Both the position numbers and the translations under genes were made by a program. From NCBI RefSeq assembly GCF_020281205.1, contig NZ_JACXZC010000025.1, positions 1-50,826 of the forward strand: a stretch of DNA of 50,826 bases. The letters are read 5' to 3'. Shown here piece after piece: positions 37,889 through 47,258 of the stretch. Position 1 is the stretch's first letter, and every line of letters begins with the position of its first letter. The notes beneath the pieces are model-generated. The model saw only the letters and a list, made by a program, of their open reading frames with translations, had not been told where the DNA came from and did not search any database. This stretch comes from Empedobacter stercoris (GTDB taxonomy: Bacteria; Bacteroidota; Bacteroidia; Flavobacteriales; Weeksellaceae).

Positions 37889-38611
37889 TTACTTGTCTTT
37901 GTGGTAATGATAATGATCTTGAATCACAACTTGTATAAAATCAATATTTCCTAAACCATCACTTTTTACTTCCATGATTTCCTCTAATTTTCGAGTTAAT
38001 TTTAGTAGAATATCATAATTATTATTCTCCAAAGCAGATGTAAAATTTTCTTTTACAATATTAATATCACGATCCGATAAACGATAAACCTCTGGAAAAC
38101 GAATCTTATACGATTCTGAAACTTCGGCAAAAATAGTTTGAGACAAATCTAATTTCGGGTTCAAATCAATTAAACAAGTATTCGCCACAATATCGCCTAA
38201 ACGTTGACCTTTTTTATTAACAATCATTGCAATTAACGCGATAAATCCACCAAATAAAAACAACTCAACTATACCAATTACCCAACGTAAAAAATAATCA
38301 AAATTATTCGCTCGATTTCCATCTATCCGAATCACGCGAATTTTCATCAACCATTTTCCAATCGTTTGACCTTTCATCAAAATCTCTAAAATCAATGGAT
38401 ACAGCAAAAATATAAATCCATTCACACTATAAATCCCCATCAGAAACCATTCATCTCTGTTAGGTATAAAATCAGAAAAATAAGCCAATGCATACACCAA
38501 TATGATACGAATAATCATATCGATAATATACGCCAGCAATCGTTTTCCGATAGGTGCAATATTGTAAGCGATTTGCACGTTTTGAGGTGTATTGACTAAA
38601 AGTTTATTCAT
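37889..38611 (-). CDS. RDD family membrane protein
   Basis: 240 residues: an RDD domain with three or four helices in the first 150 residues (IGKRLLAYIIDMIIRIILVY; GQTIGKWLMKIRVIRIDG; GQRLGDIVANTCLID) and a soluble C-terminal tail. RDD proteins are small membrane proteins, some linked to ion transport. It is divergent from the SpoIIM gene with only 29 bases between, and RDD genes commonly accompany the SpoIIM/MoxR/DUF58 set. Confidence 0.88.
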   Translation of the reverse strand: MNKLLVNTPQNVQIAYNIAPIGKRLLAYIIDMIIRIILVYALAYFSDFIPNRDEWFLMGIYSVNGFIFLLYPLILEILMKGQTIGKWLMKIRVIRIDGNRANNFDYFLRWVIGIVELFLFGGFIALIAMIVNKKGQRLGDIVANTCLIDLNPKLDLSQTIFAEVSESYKIRFPEVYRLSDRDINIVKENFTSALENNNYDILLKLTRKLEEIMEVKSDGLGNIDFIQVVIQDHYHYHKDK

Positions 38612-38618
38612 ATATTTG
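38611..38618 (+). promoter_or_regulatory. -7 element of the SpoIIM-DUF58 operon
   Basis: TATATTTG, 22 bases before the SpoIIM ATG; a TTG at 38592-38594 lies 16 bases upstream. The box overlaps the start codon of the divergent RDD gene, so expression of the two units may interfere. Confidence 0.5.
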
Positions 38619-38640
38619 ATTCACTAACAACTACTCTACA

Positions 38641-39636
38641 ATGAGAGAAGCGCATTTTATTGATAAAAATAAGGCTAAATGGTCTGATATTGAACATAAT
38701 TTAAAAAATAAAATTGAAGTTCATCCAGATGTTTTAGCAAAAAATTACATCGAAATTACAAATGATTTGGCGTTTGCTCAAACTTATTATCCAAAAAGTA
38801 AAACGAAGGATTATTTGAACGAATTAGCCTTGTTTGCACATCAATCAGTTTACAAAGATCAACGAACATCAAGCAATCAATTTGTACAATTTTTTAAAGA
38901 AGATGTCCCAAATGTGGTGTATAAAAACCATAAAATGTTGTTATATTCTTTCCTGATCTTTGCTTTAGCAGTTTTAATTGGAATTCTATCTTCACATTTT
39001 GATCCCGATTTTACACGCTTAATTTTAGGAAATCAATACGTGGACGAAACCTTAATGAACATCAAAAAAGGTGATCCGGCAGCAATTTATAAATCGGGAA
39101 GCCAAACAGGTTCTTCTTTAGCAATTACCATAAACAATATTCGTGTTGCATTTTTAGCTTTTACCTTAGGTTTATTTTTCAGTATTGGCTCAGGATATAT
39201 TCTATTTTCGAACGGAATTATGTTAGGCGCTTTTCATTATATGTTTTTCAAAGAAGGTGTTCTTGGTAAAGCGATGACAGCAATTTGGATGCATGGAACA
39301 ATCGAAATTTCTGTGATTATTATCGCCGGAGCATGTGGACTTATGTTAGGAAATGGATTTATGTTTCCTAAAACGTTATCCCGAAAAAAATCGCTGATTA
39401 TCAAAGCAAAAGAAGCTGTTATGATTCTTTTAAGTACAGTTCCAATGTTTATTCTTGCTGGTTTTATCGAAGGATTTATTACACGTCTATACGATGTTAA
39501 TATTTTTATTAGCCTTGCTGTTATCCTGCTTTCTTTATGTCTAATTGTGTGGTATTACATCATTTTTCCTATTCAAAAAAATAGACAAAAAACGAAATTG
39601 TTTAATCAAATTTTGGAATCGAATGAAACAGTTTAA
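38641..39636 (+). CDS. Stage II sporulation protein M-like membrane protein
   Basis: 331 residues: a soluble N-terminal third (MREAHFIDKNKAKWSDIEHNL), then about five or six helices with the SpoIIM-domain stretches SLAITINNIRVAFLAFTLGL and WMHGTIEISVIIIAGACG. The sporulation name is historical; in non-spore-formers such as this phylum it belongs to a membrane complex gene set with MoxR and DUF58 genes. First gene of a five-gene run; its stop overlaps the start of the next gene. Confidence 0.88.
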   Translation: MREAHFIDKNKAKWSDIEHNLKNKIEVHPDVLAKNYIEITNDLAFAQTYYPKSKTKDYLNELALFAHQSVYKDQRTSSNQFVQFFKEDVPNVVYKNHKMLLYSFLIFALAVLIGILSSHFDPDFTRLILGNQYVDETLMNIKKGDPAAIYKSGSQTGSSLAITINNIRVAFLAFTLGLFFSIGSGYILFSNGIMLGAFHYMFFKEGVLGKAMTAIWMHGTIEISVIIIAGACGLMLGNGFMFPKTLSRKKSLIIKAKEAVMILLSTVPMFILAGFIEGFITRLYDVNIFISLAVILLSLCLIVWYYIIFPIQKNRQKTKLFNQILESNETV

Positions 39637-40285
39637 ATTATTTTTGACAATTTCACTATTATTCGTTCAACTTTTCATTTTCGCACAAGAAAAAACTGCA
39701 GAATTTAAAGCATTTAAAGAAAAATATACTGGAAAAGATTTTGATTATAATGATGTTCCAAAACCTGAAAAAGAATTTGAACCTGGATTTTTTACAAAAT
39801 TATTCGAAGGAATCATGCAATTTCTAACTTACTTACCTTGGGAAATAATTTTTTATTTCACAATTGGTTTATTCCTAATTTTCATAGCGTTCCGTGTTTA
39901 CAAAAATGGTGGAATCATGAAAAAAAATGCTAAAAATTTATACGATGAATCTGATTTTGATCTTATAGAAGAGAATTTGGTTAATGTTAACCTTGATTCG
40001 TTAATCAACAAAGCAGAAAATGAAGAAAATTATGCTTTAGCAATTCGTTATTTACATTATCAAAACTTACAAAATTTAGATAAAAAAGGTTGGATTGAAT
40101 GGAATCCTAAAAAAACCAATCAACAATTTATCAATCAAATTAAAGACGAAAAAGCTCAACGTACATTCAGTCAAAATACAAGAATTTTTAATCAAGTTTG
40201 GTTCGGAGAATTTCAATTAGATGCGAATAAATACACTGAATTCAAATCAATTTTTAATCAATTTAATCAATATTTAGCCTCATGA
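39623..40285 (+). CDS. DUF4129-type membrane protein
   Basis: 220 residues from MKQFKLFLTISLLFVQLFIFAQ, a signal peptide. One transmembrane helix (about 85-103: IIFYFTIGLFLIFIAFRVY) follows, then a cytosolic helical domain typical of DUF4129 (INKAENEENYALAIRYLHYQNL). An earlier in-frame start at 39545 is rejected because it precedes this signal and lies inside the SpoIIM gene. It overlaps SpoIIM by 14 bases and the next gene by 4. Function unknown. Confidence 0.8.
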   Translation: MKQFKLFLTISLLFVQLFIFAQEKTAEFKAFKEKYTGKDFDYNDVPKPEKEFEPGFFTKLFEGIMQFLTYLPWEIIFYFTIGLFLIFIAFRVYKNGGIMKKNAKNLYDESDFDLIEENLVNVNLDSLINKAENEENYALAIRYLHYQNLQNLDKKGWIEWNPKKTNQQFINQIKDEKAQRTFSQNTRIFNQVWFGEFQLDANKYTEFKSIFNQFNQYLAS

Positions 40286-41514
40286 AGAAAAAATTAAGCA
40301 TTCTATTTGGCGTTGTTTTATTGATTGGATTTATTGCTTTTTCAATGCAAAAACTTCGCTACGATTTACCTAAATCGTGGAAAGTAAATCTTGTTCAAAA
40401 CAGTAAAGATCCTTACGGATTATATGTAATGCACGAAGAAATTGGTAATTTATCAAAAGGAAAAGTACATGATTTAGAAAAGCTATCTGAACTAAAAATC
40501 GATCCTAAAAAGGCAAAAGATTATGCAGTTGTTGTCATCGGCTCAGAAGTTTATTTCGATACTGTTGCAAAAAATCTATTAAGTAATATTGCCAGAAATG
40601 GTGGTATTGTATTCATCGCAGATTATTACGATAATTTTGGAGACGATACGAATGGTTTGGATGATGCAATCGTTTTTGACACTGTATATGCGGATTCTAC
40701 TGTTATCGAAGAAGATTTACTATACAACAAAACGCAAATCATTAAAAATGATTTTGAACTTAAAACGGACAAAACATTTAAAATAAAGAAGAAAAAAGAA
40801 GTTGATCATCATTATTTTAGTGAAATCACAACTGATTCTGAAGTTATTGGAACTATTACGTATGAAAATAAGACTTATCCAAATTACCTGAAAATAAAAC
40901 CTGAATCTTATAAAGGTTTTTATTTATATCATGCTGAACCTCTTTACTTTTCGAATTATTATTTACTGAATGAAGATAATTATTTTTATGCAAAATCGGT
41001 TTTAGAACCCTTAAATGGAAAAACTATTTTTTGGTACAATACCTCAAAAACCTATGCAGGAAGTTCTTCGATGATGCGATTTATTATGGCAGAACCTGCA
41101 CTAAAAGCAGCTTGGACAACTTTATTGATTTTACTTTTTCTCTTCCTTATTTTTAGAAGTAAACGCGAACAACGTATTATTCCAATCTACACAAAAGAAG
41201 AAAACCATACCGTGGAATTTGCCAAAACAATTTCTTCTTTGTACCAAGAAAATGGTGAAGTAAAAGATATTATTTCAAAGAAAATTGACTATTTTTTATA
41301 TAAATTGAGAAAAACATTTTTAATTGATACAGATGATATTACCAATAAACAATTCATCGAACTTGTCGCACAAAAAGCAAATTTAAGTCAAGAGGAATGC
41401 CTTGAAAATTTTACAATTCTAAAAAATATTTCCCAGAAAAATCAACCGAATGAACACGACCTGAAAGTTGTGTATCAAATCATCGAAAACTATAAACAAA
41501 AAGCAAATATCTAA
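40282..41514 (+). CDS. DUF4350-type membrane protein
   Basis: 410 residues with an N-terminal helix (about 5-22), a long periplasmic region resembling the DUF4350 fold (DPYGLYVMHEEIGN; GGIVFIADYYDNFGDD), a second helix (about 275-292: LLILLFLFLIFRSKR) and a cytosolic helical tail. ATGA overlap with the preceding gene and a one-base TAATG overlap with moxR indicate a tightly coupled operon. No enzymatic motif is visible. Confidence 0.78.
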   Translation: MKKKLSILFGVVLLIGFIAFSMQKLRYDLPKSWKVNLVQNSKDPYGLYVMHEEIGNLSKGKVHDLEKLSELKIDPKKAKDYAVVVIGSEVYFDTVAKNLLSNIARNGGIVFIADYYDNFGDDTNGLDDAIVFDTVYADSTVIEEDLLYNKTQIIKNDFELKTDKTFKIKKKKEVDHHYFSEITTDSEVIGTITYENKTYPNYLKIKPESYKGFYLYHAEPLYFSNYYLLNEDNYFYAKSVLEPLNGKTIFWYNTSKTYAGSSSMMRFIMAEPALKAAWTTLLILLFLFLIFRSKREQRIIPIYTKEENHTVEFAKTISSLYQENGEVKDIISKKIDYFLYKLRKTFLIDTDDITNKQFIELVAQKANLSQEECLENFTILKNISQKNQPNEHDLKVVYQIIENYKQKANI

Positions 41515-42503
41515 TGAACTACGAAAATACTTATCAACCATTCGAAAATAGAATTGATTTTTCGGATGTACAACATAAAATGCAAGCTGTAAAAAATGAA
41601 TTGAAAAAAGTAATCGTTGGACAAGACGATGTGATTGATCAATTGATTTTGGCTTTATTATCGAACGGACATTCATTGATAGAAGGTTTACCTGGAGTAG
41701 CCAAAACAATGATGGCAAAATTATTGGCAAAAACCATCGATTCTGGTTTTAGTAGAATTCAGTTTACACCAGATTTAATGCCTTCTGATGTGATTGGAAC
41801 GTCTATCCTTAACTCAAAAATCAATGAATTTGAATTCAAACAAGGTCCTATTTTTTCGAATATTATCTTAATTGATGAAATCAACCGTTCTCCTGCAAAA
41901 ACGCAAGCCGCTTTATTCGAATCGATGTCAGAAAGACAAGTCACTGTAGATGGTATAACTTACCCATTACAAGCACCTTTTTTAGTTTTTGCAACACAAA
42001 ATCCAATCGAACAAGAAGGAACTTATCGATTACCTGAAGCGCAATTGGATCGTTTTATGTTCAAAATTTATGTTAAATATCCTTCACTTGAAAGTGAAAT
42101 TGAATTATTAAAAGAACAACAAGAACGCAAAAATATTGACAAAGAATCGTTAATTGAAAAAGTAATTACTGGCAATGAAATCATTGATTTTCAAGATCGA
42201 ATAAAATCTGTTTTTGTACACCATGCATTGATTACCTACATTGCAACGATTGTTCATCAAACCAGAATCGATCAAACATTATACATGGGCGCTTCGCCTC
42301 GTGCTTCTATTGCCATTTTAGATGCTGCTAAATCAAATGCAGCAGTTAATGGACGTGATTTTGTAATTCCAGAAGATATCAAACAAATTGCACATATAAT
42401 TTTAGGGCATCGCGTTGTTATGGTTCCTGAGAAAGAAATGGAAGGTTTTACAACTGAACATATCATTCAGCAAATTATTGATCGTGTAGAAATTCCTCGT
42501 TAA
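41514..42503 (+). CDS. MoxR family AAA+ ATPase
   Basis: 329 residues. Walker A EGLPGVAKT (57-65), Walker B LIDEINRSPAKTQAALFESM, sensor 1 in FATQNPIEQEGTY and the MoxR-specific PEAQLDRFMFK. A C-terminal lid domain ends the chain. MoxR proteins are chaperone-like ATPases that activate or assemble partner complexes; DUF58 and membrane partners are encoded directly beside it. Confidence 0.94.
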   Translation: MNYENTYQPFENRIDFSDVQHKMQAVKNELKKVIVGQDDVIDQLILALLSNGHSLIEGLPGVAKTMMAKLLAKTIDSGFSRIQFTPDLMPSDVIGTSILNSKINEFEFKQGPIFSNIILIDEINRSPAKTQAALFESMSERQVTVDGITYPLQAPFLVFATQNPIEQEGTYRLPEAQLDRFMFKIYVKYPSLESEIELLKEQQERKNIDKESLIEKVITGNEIIDFQDRIKSVFVHHALITYIATIVHQTRIDQTLYMGASPRASIAILDAAKSNAAVNGRDFVIPEDIKQIAHIILGHRVVMVPEKEMEGFTTEHIIQQIIDRVEIPR

Positions 42504-43831
42504 TGAAATTTTTCAAAAGCCTATTTCTTACCAATCGCTTCTTTTATGCGGGATTTTTTGTTGCATTTTGTTATGTGATTGCCTTTTTCTTACCTCCTAT
42601 TTTCTTGGTGGCAAAAATGGTAACACTCTTATTTATGGTGAGCGTTATCCTTGAAATTTTTTTGGTTTTTCTTCCTAAAAATTCATTAGAAATTAGTCGA
42701 AAATATCCGGAACGATTTTCAAATGGAGATGAAAATGAATTAGAACTTTCAGTTACAAATAATTATCAATTTTCGTTAAATGTGAGAATTATAGAAGAAT
42801 TTCCACTTCAGTTGCAATTGAGAGAATTCGAATTGAAAAAACGATTTAAAAGTGGTCAGAACACCAAATTTGATTTCAAAATTCGTCCAACAGAAAGAGG
42901 TTCGTATAAATTTGGAAGTACAAATGTCTTTATTTCTATTTTTGGTTTCATTGAGAAAAAGATAAAAGTTAACGAACCAATAGCGATCGCTTGTTATCCT
43001 TCCTATCTACAATTCAAACAATTTCAGTTGTATTCACCTGCTCAAGTTCAGAATCAATTTGGAATGAAAAAAATTCGAAAAATTGGAACCAATACAGAAT
43101 TCGAAAACATCAAAAATTATACAACTGGTGACGAATACCGATTGATTAATTGGAAAGCTACTGCGAAAGCAAATCGATTGATGGTCAACCAATTTCAAGA
43201 AGAAAAATCGCAACCCGTTTATTCGTTAATCGATTTGGGAAGAACAATGCGCATGCCTTTTGATGGTTTAAAATTAGTAGATTACTCGATCAATTCGAGT
43301 TTAGTCATCGCAAATATTTCACTCCAAAAAAATGAAAAAGCTGGGTTAATTACTTTCAACAAAAAAATTCAAGATCATGTCGTTGCAGATCGAAAAAATC
43401 ATCAAATGCAATTGATTTTGGAAAAATTATACAATGTACAAACCGATTTTTTGGAAAGTGATTTTGGACAATTGTATGCTTATATTAAACGAAAGTTAAC
43501 GCAACGTTCACTCCTATTTATTTACACCAATTTTGAAACAATTGACGCTTTAGAACGTCAATTACCTTATCTGAAATTGATTAAAAAATCGCATGTAGTC
43601 GTTTTGATTATGTTCAAAAATTCGGAATTAAAGAAATTAAATCATCAAAAAGCGAAAACAACAACAGATATTTATGATCAAACGATTGCAGAAAAATTTA
43701 ATTACGACAAAGAATTAATCATCAACCGTCTGCATCAATTCGGAATTTTAACCATTTATTGCGAACCAAAAGAATTATCTATTAACCTTATCAATAAATA
43801 CTTAGAAATTAAAGCGCGTGGATTATTTTAA
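42503..43831 (+). CDS. DUF58 domain-containing membrane protein
   Basis: 442 residues: two N-terminal helices (about 15-60), a beta-rich region, then the DUF58 core with the conserved DEYRLINWKATAKANRLMVNQF followed by a vWA-like fold (SLIDLGRTMRMPFDGLKLVD). It overlaps moxR by one base. DUF58 proteins are the usual MoxR partners. Last gene of the operon; no strong terminator hairpin is seen before the amidase gene. Confidence 0.9.
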   Translation: MKFFKSLFLTNRFFYAGFFVAFCYVIAFFLPPIFLVAKMVTLLFMVSVILEIFLVFLPKNSLEISRKYPERFSNGDENELELSVTNNYQFSLNVRIIEEFPLQLQLREFELKKRFKSGQNTKFDFKIRPTERGSYKFGSTNVFISIFGFIEKKIKVNEPIAIACYPSYLQFKQFQLYSPAQVQNQFGMKKIRKIGTNTEFENIKNYTTGDEYRLINWKATAKANRLMVNQFQEEKSQPVYSLIDLGRTMRMPFDGLKLVDYSINSSLVIANISLQKNEKAGLITFNKKIQDHVVADRKNHQMQLILEKLYNVQTDFLESDFGQLYAYIKRKLTQRSLLFIYTNFETIDALERQLPYLKLIKKSHVVVLIMFKNSELKKLNHQKAKTTTDIYDQTIAEKFNYDKELIINRLHQFGILTIYCEPKELSINLINKYLEIKARGLF

Positions 43832-43909
43832 AAAATGTTTTTTTAACTATGTGTTTAGAAAAATATGCACAATTCTTGCTAAAAGTTGATCAAAATAAGC
43901 TTAACAACC

Positions 43910-44527
43910 ATGAAAAAAATAATTCAGATCATTTGTTTGTTGATAACAACAGGTCTTTTTGCGCAAACAAATTTTATTGACTCAACTACAACTTCACCAA
44001 AACGTATTATTCTATTAGATGCAGGTCACGGTGGTACTGACACAGGCGTAAAACGAGAAGAATTTCAAGAAAAAGATATTGTCTTAAAAATTGCAACGGT
44101 AATACAAGAAAAAAATCCTTTCGAAAATATTGAGTTTGTTTTGCTACGCAAAGGTGACGAACAAATTATCAATACCAATCGAGCGAAATTAATTAACGAA
44201 ATCAAACCAGATTTAGTTTTGTCTCTTCACGCAAATTATAATGTAAAAGATTCGAAAAAAGGAACTGAAATTCATCTTTCTCCATTGAATCCTACTTTCG
44301 AAGAATCTAAAATACTTGGCGAAAAAATAGGAAATAACATCAGCAATTTAGGTTTCGAAAATCTTGGAATTGTAGAGTCTAATGCAAAAATACTACGTGA
44401 TTCTCAAGTTCCTATTGTGATGATCGAAATTGGATATTTGACAAACATTGAAGATCGAAAACTATTGACAAACGAAGAAAATTATCCAAAAATCGCAGAT
44501 AAAATTTTTGAAGCATTGAAGAATTAA
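43910..44527 (+). CDS. N-acetylmuramoyl-L-alanine amidase (Amidase_3)
   Basis: 205 residues from MKKIIQIICLLITTGLFAQ, a signal peptide; an in-frame start at 43886 would precede it. Zinc and catalytic residues are present: LLDAGHGGTDTG (His40), the Glu in EFQEKDIVLKIA, LSLHAN (second His), and VPIVMIEIGYLTN with the catalytic Glu. It cleaves the lactyl-amide bond between MurNAc and the stem peptide in the periplasm. A broken second copy follows directly. Confidence 0.92.
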   Translation: MKKIIQIICLLITTGLFAQTNFIDSTTTSPKRIILLDAGHGGTDTGVKREEFQEKDIVLKIATVIQEKNPFENIEFVLLRKGDEQIINTNRAKLINEIKPDLVLSLHANYNVKDSKKGTEIHLSPLNPTFEESKILGEKIGNNISNLGFENLGIVESNAKILRDSQVPIVMIEIGYLTNIEDRKLLTNEENYPKIADKIFEALKN

Positions 44528-44610
44528 TATCTTAAAAAAGAGATATATCCAATTAGATTTTTGTTTCATAAATAATTGATTATCTTCAAAATAATTTAAA
44601 ACACTATTCG

Positions 44611-44947
44611 ATAAAAAAGAAAATCTATTTTTTTGAGATTGCAGGTTTGATCACAACTTCAGCTTTATTTGCGCAAAATTCTAAAACTTTTGTAATTGAT
44701 GCTGGTCATGGAGGACATGATGTTGGATCAAAAAACAGCGTTATCACCGAAAGCGAATATTCGTTAGAATTGGCACAAAAAATTCAAGAATCAGCAAAAG
44801 AAAAAAATATCAAGGGGATTTTGACGAGAACTGAAAATGATTTTTTGGATTTGCAATCATGATGCCGAAACATTAAAAAGCACTACTTATAAAAATCAAT
44901 TAGCAGAAAAGATCGTTCAATATTTAGAAAATTACCAATCAATATAA
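44611..44947 (+). pseudogene. Decayed second amidase copy: lost start codon and catalytic core
   Basis: Read from 44611, the frame gives KKKIYFFEIAGLITTSALFAQ, a signal peptide whose first codon is ATA where ATG is expected. The zinc loop VIDAGHGGHDVG and the Glu region follow, up to a stop at 44860-44862. Another frame then gives HDAETLKSTTYKNQLAEKIV, an amidase C-terminus. The segment normally carrying the second zinc His and the catalytic Glu is missing, so an internal deletion is likely. A tandem paralogue of the intact gene just upstream. Confidence 0.8.
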
Positions 44948-44950
44948 AAA

Positions 44951-44974
44951 AAAGGACTTCAATTGAAGTCCTTT
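44951..44974. terminator. Bidirectional terminator
   Basis: A fully palindromic 24-base hairpin, AAAGGACTTC-AATT-GAAGTCCTTT, between the amidase pseudogene and the convergent DsbA-family gene. Confidence 0.82.
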
Positions 44975-44993
44975 CTGTTTTATTTAAAAAAGT

Positions 44994-45683
44994 TTAATCA
45001 CAATTTCCGTCTACATCACAAGAAGCTCCATTTTGTGGTTGATCCAAATGATCTTTTTCGTAAGCCTGCGTCAAGGCAGATACAAAATACTCGACAGGTT
45101 GCGCTCCAGAAATCGCATATTTACGGTCGATTACAAAAAACGGAACGCCAGAAACACCAATATTACGCGCATCCAAAACATCAGAAGCAACTTCAAAAAC
45201 ATTTGCATCAGAATTTAGCATTTCAAGAACTTCGGTTTTATTTAAACCAATTTCTTCAGCCAATTCAGCCAAAACTTCATAATCAGCAACATTTTTACCT
45301 TCAGTAAAATACGCTTTAAAAAGTCTTTCTTCTGCTTCCGAACCTTTTCCATTTGCTTGCGCAAAATGAATTAAACGATGAGCATCTCCTGTATTCACAA
45401 CCTTAGAGTTTTGTTGTTGAAAGTCGATTTCTACAGGTTTTCCCATTTCAGCTAACTGATTATGCATCGCAGAAACTTGTTCTTGCGAAATTCCTTTTGC
45501 TTGAATTAAGTATTCATCAACAGATGTAATTTCAGTTTTAGATAAATCAGGATTTAACTGATAACTTTTCCATTCCACCTCAATTTTATCTTGATAAGGA
45601 ATTTGGGTTAAAGCTTGTTCAAAATGTTTTTTTCCGATGTAACAGAACGGACACATGACATCCGACCAGATTTCAATTTTCAT
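44994..45683 (-). CDS. DsbA-family oxidoreductase (FrnE-like)
   Basis: 229 residues, thioredoxin fold with a helical insert and no signal peptide, so cytosolic. The active site is MCPFCYIG (Cys11, Cys14), and the cis-Pro loop is SGVPFFVIDRKYAISGAQP. The C-terminal tail CDVDGNCD has two more Cys. Cytosolic DsbA-like FrnE proteins act as disulfide isomerases or reductases, some in oxidative stress. Monocistronic. Confidence 0.88.
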   Translation of the reverse strand: MKIEIWSDVMCPFCYIGKKHFEQALTQIPYQDKIEVEWKSYQLNPDLSKTEITSVDEYLIQAKGISQEQVSAMHNQLAEMGKPVEIDFQQQNSKVVNTGDAHRLIHFAQANGKGSEAEERLFKAYFTEGKNVADYEVLAELAEEIGLNKTEVLEMLNSDANVFEVASDVLDARNIGVSGVPFFVIDRKYAISGAQPVEYFVSALTQAYEKDHLDQPQNGASCDVDGNCD

Positions 45684-45819
45684 ATGGAAATTTTTGGTGT
45701 AAAAGTTTGTAAAATTACGCTTTTTATTTAAATGGATTCGGTTATTTTTAAGTAAATTTCATCTTCAAAAATTATTAACAAAATCTTGAAAAATAATAGT
45801 GCTAAATCGAGTTTAAAAT

Positions 45820-45849
45820 TTGTTTAAGAAAAGGTTTAAATTACCTTTG
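45820..45849 (+). promoter_or_regulatory. Full Bacteroidota promoter of purA
   Basis: TTG at 45820-45822 (within TTTG), a 19-base spacer, then TACCTTTG at 45842-45849: an exact consensus match with a leader of about 60 bases. Confidence 0.75.
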
Positions 45850-45913
45850 CAGTGAACCAAGATAAAATGAATTGTTTCATTTTTATTTCCAAAAACAAAT
45901 AACGAACAAACAT

Positions 45914-47200
45914 ATGTCAACACACGTAGTAGTCGGTCTTCAATGGGGTGACGAGGGAAAAGGAAAAATTACAGATGTTCTTGCTGAAAAAGCAGATTAT
46001 GTTGTACGCTACCAAGGTGGTAACAACGCTGGTCATACAGTATATGTAGGTGATGATAAATTTGTATTACACTTATTACCTTCTGGAGTTTTACAATGCA
46101 AAGGAAAATGTATTATTGCGAATGGTGTCGTAGTAGATCCTGCAGCTTTTTTCACTGAAATCGAAAAATTAGAAGCAAGAGGTTTATCTACAGATCATGT
46201 ATTTATCTCAAGAAGAGCGCATATTATTATGCCTTATCATATTTTGTTAGATGAATATCGTGAAGAATTTGCCGGAAAAGATCAAATTGGTACAACAAAA
46301 CGCGGAATTGGACCTTGTTATGAGGATAAAGTTGCTCGTGTTGGTATTCGTGCTATTGATTTATTAAATCCAGATATTTTAAAAGAAAAAATCAAAGAAA
46401 ATTTAATTGTTAAAAATGCTTTATTCGAAAAATTATTCGAAAAAGAGCCTTTAGCTTTTGAAGAAATCTACGAAAAATACGTGACTTACGGAGAGCGTTT
46501 AAAAGAACGTATTATTGATACTGAGTTAGAAATTAACCAAGCAATTGACGAAGGTAAAAACGTTTTATTCGAAGGTGCACAAGCCTTGATGTTAGACATC
46601 GATTTTGGTACATATCCTTTCGTTACATCATCTTCTCCAACAACTGGTGGAGTTTGTGTTGGTGCTGGAGTTCCTCCTACAAAACTAAAAAATTTGATCG
46701 GAGTTTCTAAAGCATATTGTACACGTGTTGGTAACGGACCTTTCCCAACAGAGTTGGACAACGAATTAGGAGAAAAAATCCGTCAAGTTGGTCACGAATT
46801 CGGAGCATCTACAGGTCGTCCACGTCGTACAGGATGGTTAGATTTAGTGGCGTTAAAACACGCTTGTATGATTAATGGAATTACACATTTAGTAATCACT
46901 AAATTAGATGTAATGTCTAATATTGATACCGTTAAAGTTTGTACAGGTTACAAAACTGAAGATGGAAAAATCATCGATTATTTCACTTCTTCTACAACTA
47001 AATTGGCTAATTACGAAGCTCAATACGACGAATTACCTGGATGGAAAGAAGATATTACAAACGTAAAAACTTTCGACGAATTACCGCAAACTGCGCAAGA
47101 TTACATCCACTACATTGAGAAATACTTAGGAATCGAAGTTTATTTAGTTTCGGTTGGTCCAGAGCGCTCTCAAAACATTATTAGAACAACTTTATTTTAA
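45914..47200 (+). CDS. purA: Adenylosuccinate synthetase
   Basis: 428 residues from MSTHVVVGLQWGDEGKGK; an in-frame TTG at 45872 would add 14 unconserved residues. It condenses IMP with aspartate using GTP, the first committed step to AMP. The P-loop-like GDEGKGK, the catalytic His in NNAGHTVYVG, KRGIGPCYEDKVAR, the GAQALMLDIDFGTYPFVTSS segment and the closing VGPERSQNI are all present. Co-directional with a fructosamine kinase and purB (the next step), suggesting one transcript. Confidence 0.97.
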   Translation: MSTHVVVGLQWGDEGKGKITDVLAEKADYVVRYQGGNNAGHTVYVGDDKFVLHLLPSGVLQCKGKCIIANGVVVDPAAFFTEIEKLEARGLSTDHVFISRRAHIIMPYHILLDEYREEFAGKDQIGTTKRGIGPCYEDKVARVGIRAIDLLNPDILKEKIKENLIVKNALFEKLFEKEPLAFEEIYEKYVTYGERLKERIIDTELEINQAIDEGKNVLFEGAQALMLDIDFGTYPFVTSSSPTTGGVCVGAGVPPTKLKNLIGVSKAYCTRVGNGPFPTELDNELGEKIRQVGHEFGASTGRPRRTGWLDLVALKHACMINGITHLVITKLDVMSNIDTVKVCTGYKTEDGKIIDYFTSSTTKLANYEAQYDELPGWKEDITNVKTFDELPQTAQDYIHYIEKYLGIEVYLVSVGPERSQNIIRTTLF

Positions 47201-47212
47201 TATAATTTATAA

Positions 47213-47240
47213 TATAGCCTGACGTTATTGTTAGGCTATA
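47213..47240 (+). other. Intercistronic hairpin between purA and the fructosamine kinase gene
   Basis: TATAGCCTGAC/GTTAGGCTATA forms an 11-bp stem with one G-T pair and loop GTTATT. No T run follows, so it is not a standard terminator; it may stabilise or process the purA message. Confidence 0.5.
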
Positions 47241-47258
47241 ACTTTATGAGATATTTTT

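Noticed and set aside
39545-39622. Longer N-terminus of the DUF4129 protein
   Set aside because: It lies within the SpoIIM gene and precedes a clear signal peptide beginning at 39623.
44963-45307. 114-residue plus-strand open frame opposite the DsbA-family gene
   Set aside because: Gln/His/Lys-rich sequence without motifs, fully within the antisense of a gene with an intact CPFC site.
47213-47240. Rho-independent terminator between purA and the fructosamine kinase gene
   Set aside because: The hairpin is not followed by a T run, so it is listed only as a hairpin.
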